Shown here: positions 24,515 to 38,800 of the stretch, in pieces
How positions within the stretch are numbered: position 1 is the stretch's first letter
Layout of the letters: each line of letters begins with the position of its first letter
The notes under the pieces: model-generated
What the model was told of the DNA's origin: nothing
Seen by the model: the letters and a program-made list of their open reading frames with translations, nothing else
The model's database searches: none
Translations under genes and position numbers: made by a program
DNA from: Sipunculus nudus
Taxonomy: Eukaryota > Annelida > Sipuncula > Golfingiida > Sipunculidae
Reading direction: 5' to 3'
Assembly: GCA_026874595.1 (NCBI GenBank)
Contig: CM049311.1
Coordinates: 49,729,676 to 49,793,675 of the forward strand
Length of the DNA: 64,000 bases

Positions 24515-26802
24515 TATACATATATATATATAAGCTATATCTTTGTGTGTGTGAGGGTGTGATGGTGTGTGTGTGTGTGTTCAAGTTCATAAAAATGTTT
24601 TCCAAACTTCGAATACCCTCCGACTCCGAGTCATCCCCTAATCCTTGAAGATAAATTGTCAACACTGTTTTAGGTGCTATTAATATACCAGCATTAGACT
24701 AGATAAAAGAACTAAAAGGAGGTCCAGATACATGTTTTTACCTTTTATCGTCCTTTTGATCTGCTATTTAAATTCCAGCACTCTAAAAAATAAAGAAAAG
24801 TCTAGATAGGTCTACATGTATGTATCTTATGCAACCCTTTTGATGTGCCATTAATGATACAAAAAGTAATTTTCATAATCATCATTGTTTTCGCTCATCC
24901 TGTGAAAGCGTTTGCGTGATGCAACGACAGGTCCTTTATTTCCAAAATACATGATTTAAATTATTAGTGTCTCAGCTGTATTTTCAAGGGCTTAAGTAAG
25001 AAGGACATAAAGTTTTTTAAATAATGCGACGAGTTAATTTGACATCATTGGCGCTCTGTCGCCGGGGGGGGGGGGGGGTATTGTTTCACCGTTCTACCGT
25101 TAATAGGTCAAGTGACAGTGGTCTTTGGGCGACTGTGACGTTTGCTCATTAATGCGATTCAGCGTTCGGAGTTTTCATCATGTTTTACCCTCCCATGCCA
25201 TCACGCTGGATGACACATTTAATGATAATTAGGTCTTTCGTTGACGTCAGCATCGTCCGTGGCCGTCGTCTGTGTCATTTCTTGAGAATGGGATCATTGT
25301 TTAACCATGCACTCAATATTTTTTTTTTCATGGAAATATAGGGTTTGAATTGTTTCTAGCAAAATCTCGGATGAGTTCGATAACAAGTGATCCCCAAAGT
25401 CAAATCTGCCGAAATGAAAAAATTGCATATTTTCCCCTTAAATTTGATATACAAGTTGTTTCAACCAATTTCTCGGAAAAAATACGAAAACTGCAGTTGA
25501 TAACCTTAACCTGGATCGTAAAGGTTAGATCAGCCGAAATAACTTTTTTGAAGTACTGCAATTTTTTCCATCAAATTTAGTACACCATTTGTTTTAACCA
25601 AGATATATATAAAAAAACTCGAGACCTTGACCATAATCTTTTAAGACAATTCTGTGGAAATATATGATTACTGTAAACGTAACTTGTGAAGTAGTACATA
25701 TTTTCCCCCCTCATCTGCAGATTTGTGGATTTGGGCACAGGGAGGGTGGACATATATCTGTTTTTCCAACTGCAAAAACAAACTCTTTCTAGTTTTAGTC
25801 AGTTCAAACTTTGAGGAGAGCAACGACATTGTGTGACCTTGACTTTTATTTGCCAAAACCATAAGCAGTTTTGCATTTGGACCATTGGTTTAAGTTTACT
25901 GGAATAATATTTTTAATATGCATGTCTAAAGGCATAAATGAATATACGTCTCTTCATGTGAGTCGATTGTTTATAAATTGAAGTATCCTGCACCATAGTT
26001 TCTTAATTAACATAATTTTTTTTTTAAATTAGGTCACTGTGACAAAGTTGTGCCATACTTTCATGTTAGAAAGGACACTTTTACCACCAGTGCCATTTTC
26101 TCCGATAATAACATGCAATCATGCGGGATTACGGAAAACTATACAATCTTTATCAATGTGAATAACAATTACCATTTTAGTTATGACTGACCTTTGCTTT
26201 CAATTCATAACTCCCCTGGAATAATTATGGGTACGCTATTGATAATAAATTTTAATTAGTATATTTTCAGTTTCGCATTTCGTGACAATAAATTTTACCT
26301 TTTTATTAGTAAAATGGCATTGTACAAATAGGCTTAAAATATCTGCATCAATAACAATAATAATCACAATCATAATCATCATAATCAAAATCGTAATAAT
26401 AATGTAGAAACTAAACAAGGGATAATTAATTCAGTAGGGCAAAGATGCCGTTTAATCACTCTGTGATTCATATGCTTTTGTCGTTTGTTGTGATTAATGA
26501 TTTAGCTCAGTTTATCTTAAATTAGTGATAACAACTCAAAGGTCCCACACACATCCATCACATCAATAAATAAATTGTAATCTGACGAATATTAGTTTGA
26601 TAAATGTTTTAATTACATAATATCTGGAGGAAAATAGTATGTGATTCACTTTGCCGAAATTGTGTGTACATTCAGTCAGTCATACTACCGCCTACGCAAC
26701 GCCCACACAACACCCACACAACGCCTACGTATCTCGTTTAGTGGCGACACCTGCTGGTGAGAGCACATATCTGATGCTGAATCTCCATGTTTGAAGGTAA
26801 TT
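22974..26802. other. Intergenic region between divergent Myb/SANT-like and ZC4H2 genes
   Basis: The two genes are transcribed away from each other, so both promoters should lie here. The 23,100-23,760 part is richer in GC and CpG than its surroundings. Beyond that are G/C runs (about 23,975-24,010, 24,151-24,192 and 25,062-25,078), a (TA)n tract (24,468-24,510), scattered copies of an aggtccagatacatg repeat (24,089 and 24,719), and diverged ~165-bp modules at 25,340-25,870. No gene recognised. Confidence 0.5.
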
Positions 26803-26885
26803 ATGGAATCAGTGAAAATGGCAGACGATAACAAAGAAACAGACCGAGAGTTGCTCGAAAAGCTTGTGAAGATTAAGGAAATCAG
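26803..26885 (+). CDS. ZC4H2: ZC4H2 exon 1
   Basis: Encodes [20 protein letters not shown] through KIKEI plus two bases of R. Donor gtaagg, phase 2. Two in-frame ATGs (26,803 and 26,818). Confidence 0.9.
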
Positions 26886-29800
26886 GTAAGGTATATTGGT
26901 GTATTACTAAATAACGCTTACTTTTATTATGTACCCCACCTCATCGTGTGAAATGTGCTGTTGGCCCATGGAAGAACAAGGACCGATATTATGAGCGATA
27001 TTATGAGGATCTGAGGTTATCCAGGCCCTCATTCCCCTACTTGTCTGTCCCTCCAGGGGCCGATCCAAAATTTTTGTAAAAGGGAGACCTTCATTGGATG
27101 TTAGAATGAGGAAAATAACACACACACATAGTAGTTAGAACCACAGGAACCAGTCACAGATCACAGGTGAATTATAATAAGGCCGTCCTTCCTACGACAG
27201 GGGGGTTGCAGGAAGAAGGCCTCTTCCTGTGACCCCCCACGTGACCAGTTACGCCTCAGTGGACTAGTGCAACCATGGGCAGAACTATAGAAACTGGGCT
27301 TCAGCCTACCGCCGATACAACGGGTGTCGCATAATAAATTGTTCCTGGAAAAGGCCGATACATATCATTTCCCTCAGAATTCCCATATTTAATTTTGCTC
27401 ATAGCTGGAGTTTATTTTTTTGAGGAGGAGGGGTCCGGGGAACCTGGGTTCCCCATGTGAACGGGGGTGTGGGGCGGAGCCCCCACCTAAAGCTTAATTT
27501 TCCTGTTAAAATAGTAAATGGTTTCCCATTTTCGCGATAGATGCCTCTTCAATCGCAGATATAAACAGCTGATAAATGAACAAAACTTGCTTCTGCTGGT
27601 ATCTCATCTTCACGGCTCACTTAGTAGCGTGTAGGGCTCCTAGTCTAGAGATCGTAGGTTCAATTCCCGATTCAGGCCACTTCTGATGCTTAGTAGTTGT
27701 TTATGTTACAAGAGTTCAGTGTAGGGACATCTACAGGGAAAAGTAGGAGTTAAAATAGGGAATGAGAGGAGACAATTTTATTTATATGTTCCTCAAAAGA
27801 AGCGAAGCCCGCGTTCTATAGTGGCTCCCAACCATGATACCCGGTCGCACCAGTGGACTTGCTTCGTGCGACGGGGGCTAGGGTCGTGGCTGATTATGGC
27901 GGGTTATTTGGACAGAGGGATTAACCTGACGGCTGTCATTAATAAGATTAACTTTTAAAGCCTTGCAGACGACCGTTATTAATGAGATCAAAGTGATTAG
28001 ATAGTGATCGGGATTATTTTTTTCTGGTATTAATTGCGCATATATAATCACCAGAAAATGCTTTATAGCTCCTCATAGCATGTAGGCGATGGCCTAATTT
28101 TGACAATTCATTTTTTAACTTGATGGGGATGATTTTGTTCAAGTATAAGTTGCGCATATTTGATCATCAGAAAAAAAAACTTTTTAATTCATAATAACTT
28201 CCATGGAGGGAGGAAAAATGGCTTCATTTTTAGAGTTCATTTTCAATTTTTAGCATTGAATTTTTTTTCCAGTTTCAGGATATGGTGTATCGAGTATGAA
28301 CAATGGATAATTTTATCTGATTTCTCTGAAAGGAACACACACACACTTATTGTTCATCTGGTCAGCACATACATTGATAGCAAGGACACAAAATATGCAC
28401 ATCTTACACATACATCATCTATTATGACAAGATAACAGAATAAAGCTGTGTTTCCATTCATCCGTAAATCTTGTATGTCTCGTACGCAAAAAATCAGATC
28501 CAATTTTTTAAGATGAACTGTTAACATATGAAGGTTTAACTTGCTCTGCAAACGTATCCGTAAAAACGGACAGCATCGAAACGGATCGGTGAGCGATTCA
28601 TCCGTTTTGCGGATGGCAAAAATGCCTACATTTCCCAACAGTGCCCCAGCACCAGATGTGATGAGACTATATATTGAACGTTTTCCCTGCCTGTCGTCCT
28701 TGCAGTTTCAAAAGAGGCACGTGAAAGGGTATCCGCAAGAAAAACGTAGGTACTTATGGAAACAGTTTAACAAGACATTAATAATGTCAATATATTAACT
28801 GATGATTGAGCAAAGATTTTAACTGATGACTAAGCACCTAAATTTATGGACCGTGTTAACACGATATTCTTGCGGGAAATATTGGCATGCAGTGGGTTTC
28901 CGCCCGGAGGTTGCATTTCTATGTTACACCGGAAGTCAGACCCCTGTCGCATGAAGCACTCGGTTATAATAATGGTGTACTTCGTGCGACCCCCTACCCC
29001 TATAGGCTATATCATCTGGTGTTACATATGCGATTTTCCACGAATTTTCCTGCCTGGAAAATTTGGTTTCGTGTGATCCCGGGGGTTGCAGGAAGGTCTG
29101 CCTTATACTAATAATTAGCATATTTTGTAATGAAAGGCCCTATGGGGAACTGTCACTGTATACCTGTATATAAACAAGGCAGCTAACTTTGTTGTTATGG
29201 GTTCATAACTGAAAAGAGATTTCAGTGCATTATGTTATTTTATTAGTTTGATTCAGTTTAATCCTGTATAATCCGGATTAAACTAGATTAAACTCAGTTT
29301 TATCTATTGTCCTAGATTAAACAAATTTCATACGGATAAAACCCAGTTATATAAAGCAGGTACACTAGAAAGATCAAGTGAACTGGCAATTTTGACCAAA
29401 CATGTTTTCTCTGGCAGCCAAGAAGTAGCCAATATTACTGACAGATGCTACCTTCCTTTGAACATTCTTTACACCCTATGACATGAGTGAAAGGCAAGGG
29501 ATATTAAAAGAATTTGAATGATTGCACATGTTGCCTTCCTATTAAGATGGAGAATTTTATCATTTACAGCTTAATGATATTGAGTTGAAGTGTATGACAG
29601 AATTAGGAGTGAATTGCTCATTTGTAAGGCCAGGTTCACATGCTATGGATATGCACCTAAATGTGTGAGCGCAAATGATATGCAAATGATACCTCACTGA
29701 TCCTCGTGCAAGTAAACCTTTCGTTTGTTTGGCATGACATATTAATAACAATGAATAAAGTTTTGGTTCCCATTTAACATTTTGGAAAACATCTGTCTGA

Positions 29801-32800
29801 AAAATAGCATCCTACTGTGTATATTTGTGTAAAAACAGGTGTGGGGTTTATCCATGAAAAGGAAAGCCAAATAGACATTCCTTTAAAAAAAAATATGACT
29901 AACAGTACAGATTTCAAAAGCTGGTAGGAAAACTTGCCTTGATCATTTGATTCATTTCAACAAATATTTCCTGAATGCAATAATAAAACTAAAATTGTTT
30001 TAACTTTATTTTTTTTAGGATTTTCATTCCATTTTAGATTGCCAACATAGAACAGTTGAAAATTCAGAAAAGTAAATGACAAGTTTCAACTGGTATGGAT
30101 TTTTAGCTCCTAGTAGTACAGCCTTCACTTGCTATATGTAACCCTCTCCAGGCAGCTTGCCTTGGCTCGGCTTGGCCACCTCTAGCAGGCTTCCCCTCTT
30201 CCCTGCACTCCACCCCTCCCCCAGCTGGTGCATAAACTAGATGAATATTATAAGTTTCTGTATTTGATTCATTCTTATTCTAAGCTATGCTACATTTTAT
30301 ATTTTGTAAAGTACCACCAGGGTTACAATGATTAAAGTGCACATTAAATTGTGTCTACAAAGTGGTGTATTGCTATGAAGGTGTGGATGTTCATCAGATA
30401 AGCTATTAATGGAAAAAGTGGATATGCTATGCATTATTCCCTTGAAAATTAAATAAAGGTATTAGTCCATTCTGTCCACTTGCCTGCATCCATCTGTAAA
30501 TTTTTCATAAGCATCACAGTATCTCAAAACTTTTACTGTTTTTCTTCATGGCAGTCTTGTCAGAGTAGTTCCAGTTTTTAGTTCTTATTTCTGTGACCAG
30601 TAGTTTATTAGGGCCCCTCAAAAATTAGCAGGTGTGTCTATCCGTCTGTCAGTTCACAATTTGTTTCCGGATGATTATATATGGCCCTCCACTATATGTA
30701 TATGGGCCAGAATGTCGCCAGATACATGCAAAAGTACCTAGATACAGGTACAGGTACTTGCAAAATGGTCAGGTACAGTTACAGCATTTTTGTGGAGTAC
30801 CTAGGTACAGGTACTTTAGAAAGTACCTAGGTACAGGTACAGGTACATTTTAAAGACATTTGAACTAATGATAATTGCATAAATTCTTGTAGATATGCAA
30901 TAATAAGTTGTAATAGAATGGCTGAATATATCATTAAAAAGTTTTAAATTTTAGCTTTTTATGTCATCACAAAAAAACAAGCATGGCAAATGTAAAGGAT
31001 TGCCTTTAGTAAATGTGATAAGTGAATGAAGCTGATAAAGTTTACAAAGTTAGTTATACAGAAATATAATACTTTCATTCATATACTAAAATATGATGTC
31101 AATATTTCAAATCAAGCTTTCAGTTTCAGAGTAATGTTTTAAAGTCAAAATCTCTGGAAGCACCACAAACTCTTAAAAATAGAGGCTTGACAGCTTGACT
31201 GAAAGGAAAATCTTATAATAAGTTTTTATAGATTAACTTCATGACGTGAACAATAATACATACATAATCAGGAGTAACAATAAACATGTTCATTGCAGTA
31301 TAAGTCATACTGAGGAATGTTTTGAGAATTAAGAGCATCTGCATTTGATGCTTGAGCAGGGACTTTTTTTCTGTGAAATGGAATGTTCTGCTTTTTTGGC
31401 ATATGTTGAGAGTTCAGTTACATAATATGTACCTTCTTCACTTCTTCGTTTATCCTTCACCAATGTTCTTTGTATACTAGACAACAGGTATCTACATGGG
31501 GCATGTGAGCAACACTGTCCATATCCTTTTCTCTCTACCCTCTATATCTGATAATGCCACAATGAACTTACTGTGTAGATCATACTAGATGCTGGAGGTA
31601 GCCAGGCCAGCATGCTACTAGCCATAGCCCAGTCAACTTTAACAGGCTGCTTGGAGAAAAGCTTAGTTATTACCCCTGCCTGGATAAAGTAACAAACCTG
31701 ATAGGGATGACAGCTCAGTACACTTACTTGACCCAACCTGATGTCCATTTCCAGTATCATTACCTGTAATCCTCATATCTGTGAATTGTGCACCTAGGTA
31801 TAAGTACCATTACCTGGCCCCAACCCTGTTCTGTGTCTACATTGCATGGGCATGATGGAAGCCCTGTTCCTATCCTTTGTGAGTTACTGGATCCTTGTGC
31901 TGATAATTTCACAATGAACTTCCTGTTTAGAGGCTGGAGGTTGACCAGCTTGCTAGCCTCACTAGCTACAAAGGCAGCAGGGATGAATGCTTTGTAATTA
32001 CCCCTGCCTGAGATAGGTAACTGTCTTGGCAGGGATGACAGCTTCGTTCATGCAATTGACCCAAGCCTGGTGTCCATTTCCAGTATCACATTTGTACCTG
32101 AAGTACCTTATACCAGGTACAGGTACTTAAGTTCCAGGTACAGGTACAGGTACAAGGTACTTCCTACTCATGAAAGCCAGGTACAGGTACAGGTACTCTG
32201 AATTGTGTACTTAGGTACAGGTACAGGTATAAGTACCTGGCCCCAACCCTGCCCTCCACTAGTGCAAGAACCCTATTGATTTTTATGTAAAACAAAATCT
32301 GTAAAAGTTTAAGGTCACAAGACAAACTTCCTAAAAAGATTGTGGATGCCTTTTCAGCCAAAGTTTTCATCACAAACCTTCCATCATTCCACATATTGCT
32401 CACCTGTCAGTATTAGAAGATCCTTTTGGATTTGGGGTCACAGCCTCACAAGACCAAAGGTCAATGTAACAGGACCAACCTACTGATTTATATGCTGAAC
32501 AAGCTTACAGTTTAAACCTCTAGATGTCATTATGCAGGATGCTTCAGTTGTTATGGGTGCTCCACAGCCTCCACTCCTATATCTTTGTACATGACTATCT
32601 CTGATTCAAACCATAACACCTTTGTTCAGTTGTGTAGTCTCTTCCCTAAGTCTCTGCATTTAATCTTATGCTTTATTATATTTTTCAAGCATCACTTAGA
32701 CCACACTGGAAAACTATGAGCCTGACCTGTCATTGTCACTTAGGAAATGACATATGGCAACATCAGTTGGGGAGTTTTTGTATAGTAGAGACTAGAGAGG

Positions 32801-35800
32801 GATGGATAAGAGATTTTAGAGTATGTTGTGCAGTTTCTCATAGTAGAGAGGCAGTGGATTAGGGACTTAGAGTAAGCTGTTCTCATATGGTTTATGAATT
32901 TACATGTTTGAACATGTAAGGAAAATATCAGTCTCCACAAATGCTAAAGAAGAGCTTTTGTAATTTGTAGCAGAGTTGACAGTTTCTGTTGCTTGTTGGT
33001 TTCTGCCCATGTATTAGTATTACCTATTATCTTATTATGAGTCATGCTTGTCAACAAGCTGGCTGAGTGGCATGACACTAGTGTCACTTATTGAGGTTGC
33101 ATTTGCTTTTCAAGTGTGACCTAAATTTTTAATCCTACTTAAATTTCTTTGTAAAAGTAGATTGCATGTTTGCTCTTTTATATTGGCAACCTGCATTTTA
33201 TAATTTGTATGATGTTCATGCAGCTCATTGCAATAATTGTATCCGCCAAAACAGAGTTTTGCGGATTCTATGTTTTCAGCCCACCGCCGCTGCCGCGTAG
33301 GTGTCCGGAGAACTCCTCCGTAACGGCTGGGTGGAATTTTATGAAACCCTGGATCATGTTTGGGTCACATGTGAACTGCTGCGCCCCGATTTTGTTTTGA
33401 CCTCTGACCTTTCCTCTGCGCTCTGCGTCCGTTTGTGCGTCTGTTTCCACACTTAAACCCACATATCTCGGGAACCGTTTGACGGATCAGGAAAATTTTT
33501 TTGCACAAATGTAGCCCTTGGAGAGCTTTATAACATACACAAAAAATGGTGACGCCACCTGCAACCATGTTTGCACAGTGTCCATCTGTTCCTCTGCCTT
33601 GGGTTAAAATCACTCATGTCTCTGCAGTGATTTGACTAATTCACCTGAAATTCAGCATGCGTATACATCCTGGATAGCTTTTCTGATTTTGTGACAGGTG
33701 GCGCCACCTACATTCACGTTTATGCTGCAGACATCCAAGCTCATATCTCGGGAACCGTTTGACCGATTGGGCCAAAATTTTGCATGTGTATAGATCTCAC
33801 ATAGCTCTTTATCATACGCAAAACTGGTGGGGCCACCTTCAACCATTTGAGCACAGCGTCCATCTGTTTGTCTGCCACGGGCTAAATTCACTCATAAACA
33901 TGTATTGGTTTGACTTATCTGCCTCAAATTTTGCATATGTATACAACTTGGACGGCTTTCTTGATTTTGTGGTAGGTGGAGCAACCTACATACACCATTT
34001 GGCTGCAGACATCCATGCTAATATGCAACACTTCACTCTATTTCCCCTTGCCACTCAATCCATGCCTCACTCACCCGTTCCACTCTGATTTAGGCCGATA
34101 CACGTAGTCGCTTGTCGACTACCCATATTCTTGTTACATTTAGTGTTGTCAGCTTGTGTGCAGACATCATGATCATGCATACCAGTAAAAGAGTTGTCCA
34201 TAATGCCCAAATTATTTCTTTGATCGTTCTTACAAAGTTTTAGGAGCTCCTTATTACTTTTAAACTCTCATGAACATATATGTCAGATCACTCAGGTTTC
34301 TTATTGACAACTTGATAAGTTAAAACCTCTTGTTTTGGATTTACACACATAACAGTATCAGCTCAATTTGGAATTACAGTAGAAAACAGTTTTTCAGAAA
34401 GCGTTAGGGGACAAGCTTTTCTTACAGAAAAACAAATTTTCAGAAAATCATTATTACAAAAAACCCATGATTTGAGGTTATTACATGCTGGAAAAATATT
34501 TTGTTAATCAGAATAAATTTTCAGTTCCTAATTTTAAATTTCTGAAAAAAATGAATTCAGAAATTAGGCATTTGGAAAAACAGCGCTCTACTGTATTATC
34601 CATATAACACTGACTTTCTTTTTCACATGTTGTCTTTTAGTTGCAAACTGATTTTTTGTGATGTTATTCATTGTTACATGCTAGAGGCATAAGTAATTAT
34701 TTTAACAAAAGGTAGGTAAGTTGTGGTAAAATAGGTTGTGAGCAGTTATACCAAGGTTATATGGTCCACTTTGCTACAGTACAAAGTTCTCATGTTTGTT
34801 TACACTTTAACTGAAATATTTTATTTATTTTAGATTTTAGACAAGTTCTAATACTATGGTATTTTGTCCAGGGATATGTTTTTTGTAACAGTTTTATCCT
34901 TTGATATCATGTCTTGTGAATATTTGCTTCTAGACATTTTACCAAGGATTCATGCAGTGTCTGCTTGCTTGAAAAAAAAACAAAAACAAAATATCTCTAT
35001 TACAAAGGACAGGTCAGGGTTGAAGAGCACTAGAAGTCTTGAACAGAGGTGGTAGTTTTCCAGTTAATTTATTTATGTTTAACCCAACAGCAAAACCTGA
35101 AAGGGAAACATGGCCAATTGTATATTGTTTTGCACTTCAGCATTTGTGACCAAGAAGCAGGTTTGTAGAGGTTTAGAGTAAAGCTAATTATAATTTCCCT
35201 TTTGTCACTAAGATAGAATAGGATGTTTGGAGAAACAAATAAAAGAAGCTTCTGTTTTCATGGCAACATTCAATGTGATTTTGTATTTTTCAAATTATAT
35301 CATGCAGTAGTGTGATTTGTGTATCTGAACAAAAACATCTCTTCTTTTGCAATGACAGTTTTCCTGACAGATTTTGCGTTCAGTTTCATTCTGATCCACT
35401 TTCAAAAGGGTATACGTAGATAATATTTTGGATGATAGAGTAAGAAAATTTAATGCACCACAGCTGATAGAATTGTTTTTATGAACAGGGTTAAGTCAAC
35501 TCAACTGGAGAAGCTGAAAGACCGTTTGAGGACGGAGATAGATGTGTCAGCTAGTGAGGAGAAATGTTTACAGGAGTACAAGCAGGAGATGGAGCTGCTG
35601 CTGCAGGAGAAAATGGCTCATGTGGAGGAGCTCCGACTGATCCACGCTGACATCAACCTGGTAAATATGACCACTACCAATATGTAAAGTGTAATGATGC
35701 TGCATATGTGCCAAACCTGGAGAACTATTCTATGGTATTTTCATCTATATATCACTCTGTCCCTCCTTGTTATGATCTTTTTTTATTGGTTCTTTGTGCT

Positions 35801-38800
35801 TCCCCATATGTAAACTTATTCAAAGTTTGGTGAGAGTTCATCATGTTGAGCTTAGCTCATCATCAGTATGGCACTGCATGTGATCGCAATATACCCAGTC
35901 AGGTTTCACGAACTTAGAATGTGAAAGTTTTCTGTGGCATGACTGGCTGTGACACCCGCAATGTGATTTGGATAAAGTTTACTTACAATCCACTTTATAT
36001 CAACTATCTACACCTGAGGTATTAACGTAGCCTTGTCTTCATCTGCCATATTTAATATAGCTCCTTGATGCAGTGATGTGGCACAACTGTGTCATACCAC
36101 AATACGTGTAAAATCATTTATGTTACTACCTGTAGATGGCAGCACTAGTTAGCCTGTACCAAGCTTTTTGTGTGCAAGTATGGTGGCTTTGACCAAAAAT
36201 GTCAGTTCATTGGATATACATGCTACCCTTGCAAGTTAAATACATATACAAAAAGTTGCTAACTTTCCCTTTAGAATAGATTACAGTGATTGTAAATGGT
36301 TCTGTTTTTTACATAAAAATAAGATTTAGAAAAAAATTTCTAATGATATAACTTCACTGGCAAGATCAGGATTAGCACATTGAAACCTTATTACACTGAT
36401 GTGTATCTGTATGGCTGTAGTAATTGTATGCTCATTGATAAAAATTGGTGTACCTCGTGTATACATATCCTCAAATATCCAAACAAAATATATGCCTTTC
36501 AGAAATTCAAGGTTCTACTGTTTTTATACCAGCTGACTATAAGTCATCTGAGCTATAGTCGTGGTCCTTTGTCTGTCGGCTGTGCGTCCGTCCGTCCATC
36601 AGTTAAACTGGCACGTTTTGAAACCATTGGACCTACGAATCTGAAATTCGGCATATCTTTAGATGTCCCCAAAATCTCCTACCATATTGAAAATTGAGTC
36701 ACTTGGACTTCCTTCCTTCAAATTATTAAGGTAAAACCTCTGTTTTCCATTAAAAACCCATTGTGACACTCCAAGACTGCCTAATATCAATACCACTGAC
36801 CTGATATTGACCATTTTTAATATATTAATTCCTCAATATATTTCCTATGTACATACCAGAAATTAGTTCAATATTTTTTAAATTCTTGAAGTAATGGGCC
36901 CAAACATAATGCACTTTGTAAAAATTCAGGAAATATATTTACTTCCTTAACTTGAGAATTGCTGAAGCTAGAGACTTTCTTTCAGGTGTATAACTATATT
37001 TAGTCAAGATTCAATTGTATACCCAAAATTAGATCTGAATTTTTCAAATTTTACAAGTTTTTAGCATAAATATAAAACCAGTACCTCAAATTTTGCCTAA
37101 TTTTGATCATGGCATGTTTGTTTCCTGTAAGCACTGTTGATATAATTTTCATATCATGCAGAAATAAGAATTTCAGCTTGTTAGTTTTGAAAGTTGAAAG
37201 AAATTGGCTAAAAACTGTAGCTTTATTAAAGTTTTTATGAGACCATGTCAGACCCAGGCTCTAGCGAGCCAGTCTTCAGTCACCTGTATGTCCTCAAGTT
37301 GACCTATCAGGCCAATTATGCACGCTTGACTCGAGGCATATACTTGCAGCTGGGCAGCTTATTGCTGGCCACAGCTGATCCAGGTGTCCAACCCAGTTCA
37401 TCTATTAGTTGTTTAGACCAACAGCATAACAATAAACAATGAATAAATAATTTTTTATAGGTCTACAATAACAACATTAAAAATAATCAGTAGAAAAGGA
37501 ATTTGACAGTTGATGAGTAACACTAACAGGGAATTACCTTGCAGTTACTGATGTTTTAATGATTTTATATGGATGGATGAAAATGTATTACAAGTAACAC
37601 CATTGAGTCACCTATGGTATTTTTCTTTTCAATTTTAATAATGAAAAATAATTAAATTATATTGTTCTATACTATTAGGGATTATATGAAGGAAATTAAT
37701 GATTGACAAAGATGCAGTTGATAATATAAATCTAAATTCCCAGATCTTTTCCAAGTGTTTCAGCTTGTTAATTTATATTTATTTCAAATTTTAAAAAAGT
37801 TAATATATGTCAAAATATTTAAACTTTACTCGGACAAGTACTGATTAAAGATGTCAATATGTTTCACTTATGACATGCAGACACGTGGCTGTAACAGCTG
37901 TCACAAGACTATGTAAATAATCAAAATTTATATTACTGGTTCCTATATTTCATTTAATAAAATTAAACTTGCCCATCTCTAGTTTTCTCCTTGTATAATT
38001 TATAGGGTATTCTTATCCTTGGGTTATTTTTTACACATATACAGTCGCGACTTGATAATCCGACACTAAATGTAATACCCTAATTTATGTTGGATTGCAA
38101 GGCTGTCAGATTGTCAAATCAATAAAAGTGACGGAGGCTCAAGATACAATGTGACCTTAATGTTTTGAAGACTTGTTATAATTCATTTAGTATTTTGTTA
38201 CAATAAACTACGTATATGATATTGTTATGATTTATGTGAATTAGAAAATAAAACATCCATTATGGAGTACTGTTTTTATTTCTTATATACATGTCTATAT
38301 ATACTACGCTCGTCAAGATTGGCAACCTATTCAGATTCTACCATTATGAGACATGCTTATATTTCTGAACAAATATTAACTAAATATATGTAATAAATGA
38401 ACCAGCAGTTGATCTACTGAGTTCATTTAGTCTGAAGAATGCAAGCATTTCTGTCTGGTATCTTGTTCTTTTATTTTGATTTTCATGGACTTTTTTAAGC
38501 AGTCCGCGGCCGGCATCAACATCCCTTGCGGCTAAGCCCTGTTCCTCTATACCATAGCCCTGTTTCCATTCCCCCAATCGTGTCTCTGGGAGTTACTGGT
38601 TCAGGAGGACCATCTTAATCCTCAGACTCGCTGTCACTGTCGCCTCTGTCTTTCTTTTTTTTTTTACCATTGACACAATATAAGCGGCCGTCATAATCGC
38701 TTCGGTGGGCTCCATGTTATCTTATAAGAGGGATTCCTCAGTGGTCACGTGGTCAGCGCTGCTGAGTGCCTGGACAAGGTCCCCGACACCGTTCTCCACC

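Noticed and set aside
27608-27690. Functional tRNA gene
   Set aside because: A and B boxes are present, but the acceptor and anticodon stems do not close; a SINE head fits better.
33235-34135. Canonical Helitron ends (5' TC, 3' CTRR)
   Set aside because: Neither signature is present at the hairpin-defined borders; a Helentron-like type is the better guess.
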